Origin: Pollutimonas bauzanensis_A
GTDB taxonomy: Bacteria > Pseudomonadota > Gammaproteobacteria > Burkholderiales > Burkholderiaceae_B
Reading direction: 5' to 3'
Assembly: GCF_040393045.1 (NCBI RefSeq)
Contig: NZ_JBEBUX010000049.1
Location: 1-27,631, forward strand
Length of the DNA: 27,631 nt
Shown: positions 24,912-27,631 of the stretch, piece after piece
Layout: each line of letters starts with the position of its first letter
Numbering within the stretch: position 1 is the stretch's first letter
The notes under the pieces: generated by a model
What the model was told of the DNA's origin: nothing
Seen by the model: the letters and a program-made list of their open reading frames with translations, nothing else
Databases searched by the model: none
Made by a program: the position numbers and the translations under genes

Positions 24912-25511
24912 TTACCAGCGACGCTCGGGATCGCTGCCCAACACGGGTCGCAACTGTGCCGCTATGGCTTCCCGTGCACGAAAAATACGCGAACGAACTG
25001 TGCCGATCGGGCATCCCATGCTTAGGGCAATATCTTCGTAGCTCATACCTTCAATTTCTCGCAGAACAATCGCGGTACGCAAATCCTCGGGCAACGTATG
25101 TATGGCGGCATTAACCGTTTCAACGATTTGCCTGCTCGCCAGTACCGACTCCGGGGTGCTAATGTCTGTTAGGTTGTCAATTGGACTAAAAGTTTCACCA
25201 TCTTCTGTTTCAATTGCATTTGGGGTGCTCGGACGGCGTCCATTGGCTACTTGCCAGTTACGGGCGGTATTGATGGCAATTCGATAAAGCCAGGTGTAGA
25301 ACGCGCTGTCTCCGCGAAATTGCGGCAAGGCACGATAGGCCTTGATGAACGCTTCCTGGGCAACGTCTTCGACTTCAGATGGGTCGCGCACCATGCGCGA
25401 CAATAACCGCATGATCTTGCGCTGATACTTCAAAACCAGCAAATCGAACGCACGTTTGTCGCCGCGCTGAACGCGAGCGACCAATTCGGCATCCACGTCT
25501 CGTTCGCTCAT
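24912..25511 (-). CDS. rpoE: RNA polymerase sigma factor RpoE (AlgU/SigE)
   Basis: ECF sigma factor of 199 residues that directs transcription of envelope-stress genes. Region 2 is visible (FDLLVLKYQRKIMRLLSR through SEVEDVAQEAFIKAYRAL and FYTWLYRIAINTARN). Region 4 contains LPEDLRTAIVLREIEGMSYE and the helix-turn-helix GCPIGTVRSRIFRAREA. The start overlaps the stop of the upstream small membrane-protein gene as ATGA, so translation of rpoE is coupled to it. I did not find a good sigma-E promoter (GAACTT-N16-TCTGA type) directly upstream. Confidence 0.96.
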   Translation of the reverse strand: MSERDVDAELVARVQRGDKRAFDLLVLKYQRKIMRLLSRMVRDPSEVEDVAQEAFIKAYRALPQFRGDSAFYTWLYRIAINTARNWQVANGRRPSTPNAIETEDGETFSPIDNLTDISTPESVLASRQIVETVNAAIHTLPEDLRTAIVLREIEGMSYEDIALSMGCPIGTVRSRIFRAREAIAAQLRPVLGSDPERRW

Positions 25512-25972
25512 AGGCTTTCCTTTTGCAGGATCCGGCCCGGCAAGGCTATTTGCCCTGCAACATGCGCCAAAAGCTCACTCCATTCCTGCCGAGTGACGCT
25601 TTCCTTCCAGACAACCAATTCCAACGGCTGTTTGCTGCCGATTGACGCGCTATCGCGAAATTGGAGGGTAACCCAGCCGAAGGCAGACCAGGCATGAATA
25701 AGACGCATAGTTTTTTTTGTCCCGGGTAGCGCGACCTCCCAAAGACCACAATCGCGCAGGGACAGTGTACCCGCAAGCACGGGAGAATTGACGATTCGAT
25801 AGCCAGCCCATCCGGCAGCCAGCACTGCAACCGATAATGCCGCCCATGTCAACGGCGGGCCTGCAATCAGCAGCAGCCCCCCACACAACACGCTGGCTGT
25901 GCCGCCTACACACAACAGCAAACCAAGCAGGCCGGCCCAGCGCGCACGCCGGACGGACCACCGACCCACCAC
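25508..25972 (-). CDS. Small membrane protein, YgfX/CptA-like topology
   Basis: Protein of about 154 residues with two adjacent N-terminal hydrophobic helices (about 13-37 and 42-61) and a soluble, beta-rich C-terminal part. The short basic start, the two helices and the C-terminal pattern of a hydrophobic strand followed by WKESVTRQEWSELLAHV resemble YgfX, the partner of SdhE (YgfY) in other proteobacteria. This is pattern recognition only. The start is GTG at 25972 with no clear ribosome-binding site, 22 bases past fabF; another non-ATG start is possible. Its stop overlaps the rpoE start. It is otherwise a conserved hypothetical. Confidence 0.6.
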   Translation of the reverse strand: MVGRWSVRRARWAGLLGLLLCVGGTASVLCGGLLLIAGPPLTWAALSVAVLAAGWAGYRIVNSPVLAGTLSLRDCGLWEVALPGTKKTMRLIHAWSAFGWVTLQFRDSASIGSKQPLELVVWKESVTRQEWSELLAHVAGQIALPGRILQKESL

Positions 25973-25994
25973 CAGTGCAGAGGGGGATTCCAGC

Positions 25995-27224
25995 TTAGAT
26001 CCTCCGCACTATCATGGACCCATTGGTGCCGCCAAAGCCGAAAGAATTCGACAAGGCAACATCAATTTTCATATCACGCGCTTGATTGGCGCAATAATCG
26101 AGATCGCATTCAGGGTCTTGATTGAAAATATTGATAGTGGGTGGGGATATTTGGTGATAAACGGCAAGCGTGGTGAAGACAGCTTCTATACCGCCCGCCG
26201 CCCCCAGCAAATGCCCTGTCATGGACTTTGTGGAGTTAACCACCAGTTTCTTGGCATGATCGCCAAAAGCCAGCTTGAGCGCTTCGGTCTCGTTTTTATC
26301 GCCCAATGGCGTAGAGGTGCCGTGAGCATTGACGTAATTGACCTCGTCCGGATTGATGCCGCCATTGCGCAAGGCATTGTTGACACCGCGCCGGGGACCG
26401 TCGCGATCGGGCGAAGTGATGTGGTAGGCGTCGGAACTCATGCCATAGCCAGCGAATTCACCATATATGCGCGCCCCGCGTTTGCGTGCGTGCTCGTATT
26501 CTTCGAGAACCAAGGCACCAGCGCCCTCACCCAGGACAAAACCGTCGCGATCGCGATCCCAGGGGCGCGAAGCTGTCGTCGGATCGTCGTTGCGTGTAGA
26601 CAAAGCGCGCATTGCCGCGAAACCGCCGATACCCAGCGGAGATACGGTAGATTCCGCACCGCCAGCCACCATAACGTCGGCATCGCCATATTCGATAAGA
26701 CGAGCAGCATCGCCTATGGAGTGCAGACCCGTGGTGCAGGCCGAAACCACCGCGTAGCTGGGGCCCTTTAGCCCAAGCATGATGGACAACTGCCCGGAAA
26801 TAAGATTAATCAGCGAGGCCGGCACAAAGAATGGGGATATCCGGCGTGCGCCGCGCTCCATGTATTCAATTTGCTGTTCTTCGATACGGGGTAGCCCGCC
26901 TATGCCAGAGCCGATAATGGTGCCGATGCGCTCGGCATTGGCCTCGGTGACTTCCAGGCCCGCATCGCGCCAGGCTTGAACCCCTGCCGCCACGCCATAA
27001 TGGATAAAAGTATCCATTTGCTTGGCTTCTTTGGAAGTCATGTACTGCGTGACATCGAAATCCTTGACCTCACCCGCTATCTGGGCGTTAAACGCCGCCG
27101 GATCGAAGCGCGATATGCGCCCAATGCCCGAACGCCCATTCACGATATTGTCCCATGCGCTGTCAATATCGCTGCCGACCGGCGAAACAATACCAAGACC
27201 GGTAATGACGACACGTCGTTTCAC
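25995..27224 (-). CDS. fabF: beta-ketoacyl-ACP synthase II
   Basis: Condensing enzyme that elongates acyl-ACP with malonyl-ACP in fatty-acid synthesis. The 409-residue thiolase-fold protein has Cys163 in SACTTGLHS, His301 in NAHGTSTP, Lys333 and His338 in MTGHLLGAAGG, and the glycine-rich C-terminal NSFGFGGTNG. The start is GTG 27224 with AGGAG six bases upstream. It follows acpP on the same strand after a 153-base spacer with several hairpins and precedes the YgfX-like gene by 22 bases. Confidence 0.97.
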   Translation of the reverse strand: MKRRVVITGLGIVSPVGSDIDSAWDNIVNGRSGIGRISRFDPAAFNAQIAGEVKDFDVTQYMTSKEAKQMDTFIHYGVAAGVQAWRDAGLEVTEANAERIGTIIGSGIGGLPRIEEQQIEYMERGARRISPFFVPASLINLISGQLSIMLGLKGPSYAVVSACTTGLHSIGDAARLIEYGDADVMVAGGAESTVSPLGIGGFAAMRALSTRNDDPTTASRPWDRDRDGFVLGEGAGALVLEEYEHARKRGARIYGEFAGYGMSSDAYHITSPDRDGPRRGVNNALRNGGINPDEVNYVNAHGTSTPLGDKNETEALKLAFGDHAKKLVVNSTKSMTGHLLGAAGGIEAVFTTLAVYHQISPPTINIFNQDPECDLDYCANQARDMKIDVALSNSFGFGGTNGSMIVRRI

Positions 27225-27377
27225 GGATGACTCCTAAAATAAAAAAGCGGCTTAAAGTGGATAGACGCGCCACGCCACCAAACCATGAACAGATTTGGTC
27301 GAACAGCGGGGCTACCCCCTAGAAACCGCCTCGAGGTGGAGTTTCGGAACACCGAACCCGCACCTGGAATGTTGAAA
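27225..27377 (-). other. Structured acpP-fabF intercistronic spacer
   Basis: Three small stem-loops occur in 153 bases: ACCAAA/TTTGGT (27277-27299), GGGG/CCCC (27308-27318) and TTCGG/CCGAA (27343-27356). None has a good T-run on the minus strand, so they are not obvious terminators. They may be RNA processing or stabilising elements. No ORF is seen. Confidence 0.4.
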
Positions 27378-27617
27378 TTACTGCTTGCTGTGCGACGAAA
27401 TATAGTCAACAGCTTGCTGAACCGTCGTGATTTTCTCGGCTTCTTCGTCCGGAATTTCGGTTTCGAATTCGTCTTCGAGTGCCATCACGAGCTCGACCAT
27501 ATCGAGCGAATCGGCACCGAGGTCGTCAAGGAAGGAAGATTCGTTTTTGATCTCGGCTTCGTTGACGCCAAGTTGTTCAGCGACGATCTTCTTGACGCGC
27601 TGTTCGATGCTTTCCAT
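27378..27617 (-). CDS. acpP: acyl carrier protein
   Basis: Carries growing acyl chains on a phosphopantetheine arm. The 79-residue acidic, helical protein has the attachment site Ser37 in GADSLDMVEL, matching E. coli Ser36. ATG 27617 is chosen over the in-frame TTG at 27629 because GGAG lies six bases upstream and the family starts with ME/MS-type residues here. Only 14 bases upstream are visible, so its promoter and the expected fabG/fabD neighbours lie outside the window. Confidence 0.97.
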   Translation of the reverse strand: MESIEQRVKKIVAEQLGVNEAEIKNESSFLDDLGADSLDMVELVMALEDEFETEIPDEEAEKITTVQQAVDYISSHSKQ

Positions 27618-27631
27618 GCAGATCTCCAAGT

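Noticed and set aside
25899..26771. 290-codon open frame on the plus strand opposite fabF
   Set aside because: Antisense shadow of a complete FabF; composition is that of a reverse-frame translation.
1..27631. tRNA genes, CRISPR arrays, insertion sequences or prophage pieces
   Set aside because: Gaps are short. No cloverleaf-like sequence, spaced direct repeats, transposase or integrase motif was seen on either strand.

Overview
The window looks like a chromosomal core segment of a betaproteobacterium of the order Burkholderiales, most likely Alcaligenaceae (Bordetella/Pusillimonas-like). I infer this from the gene order acpP-fabF-(small membrane protein)-rpoE-rseA-rseB-degP/mucD-lepA-lepB-rnc-era-recO and from the protein sequences. 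I cannot name the genus from sequence alone. I see no rRNA or tRNA gene, CRISPR array, insertion sequence, phage gene or attachment site. Coding density is high, and 28 protein genes account for nearly all of the window.

Layout. (a) 1-4.9 kb, minus strand: a DMT/EamA permease running to the window edge, acetyl-CoA synthetase (acs), and an overlapping pair of a UMF1-type MFS transporter and a GlcG/HbpS-like protein. (b) 5.1-7.3 kb: an NlpC/P60 cell-wall hydrolase lipoprotein (plus strand), then on the minus strand a small DUF2325 protein behind a near-consensus promoter that overlaps a Fur box, and a CysB-family LysR regulator. (c) 7.4-11.2 kb: CoA-acylating methylmalonate-semialdehyde dehydrogenase (mmsA) downstream of an orphan LivK-type binding protein, with a divergent LysR regulator. 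(d) 11.2-15.2 kb: lptF (minus) divergent from pepA-holC (plus), then a Bax-inhibitor-1/YccA membrane protein. (e) 15.2-27.6 kb, all minus strand: acpP, fabF, a YgfX-like membrane protein, rpoE-rseA-rseB-degP, lepA, lepB-rnc-era-recO, a PIN-domain protein and a RarD-like permease. Most junctions in this block are overlaps or gaps of a few bases.

How the genes fit together. Block (e) joins fatty-acid synthesis (acpP, fabF), the envelope-stress sigma factor with its anti-sigma factor, co-regulator and periplasmic protease, and translation/secretion/RNA-processing functions (lepA, lepB, rnc, era, recO). An intrinsic terminator between degP and lepA probably splits it into at least two transcription units. 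Region (c) looks like a small catabolic unit feeding acyl-CoA, and region (a) activates acetate.

Most of this is ordinary core genome, and I do not see a clear new multi-gene system. The best leads are the Fur-controlled DUF2325 protein with a CxxCxxC motif, the YgfX-like protein coupled to rpoE without a visible SdhE partner, the PIN-domain protein inside the rnc-era-recO operon with no visible antitoxin, and a terminator-like hairpin that carries the ribosome-binding site of the CysB-like gene.
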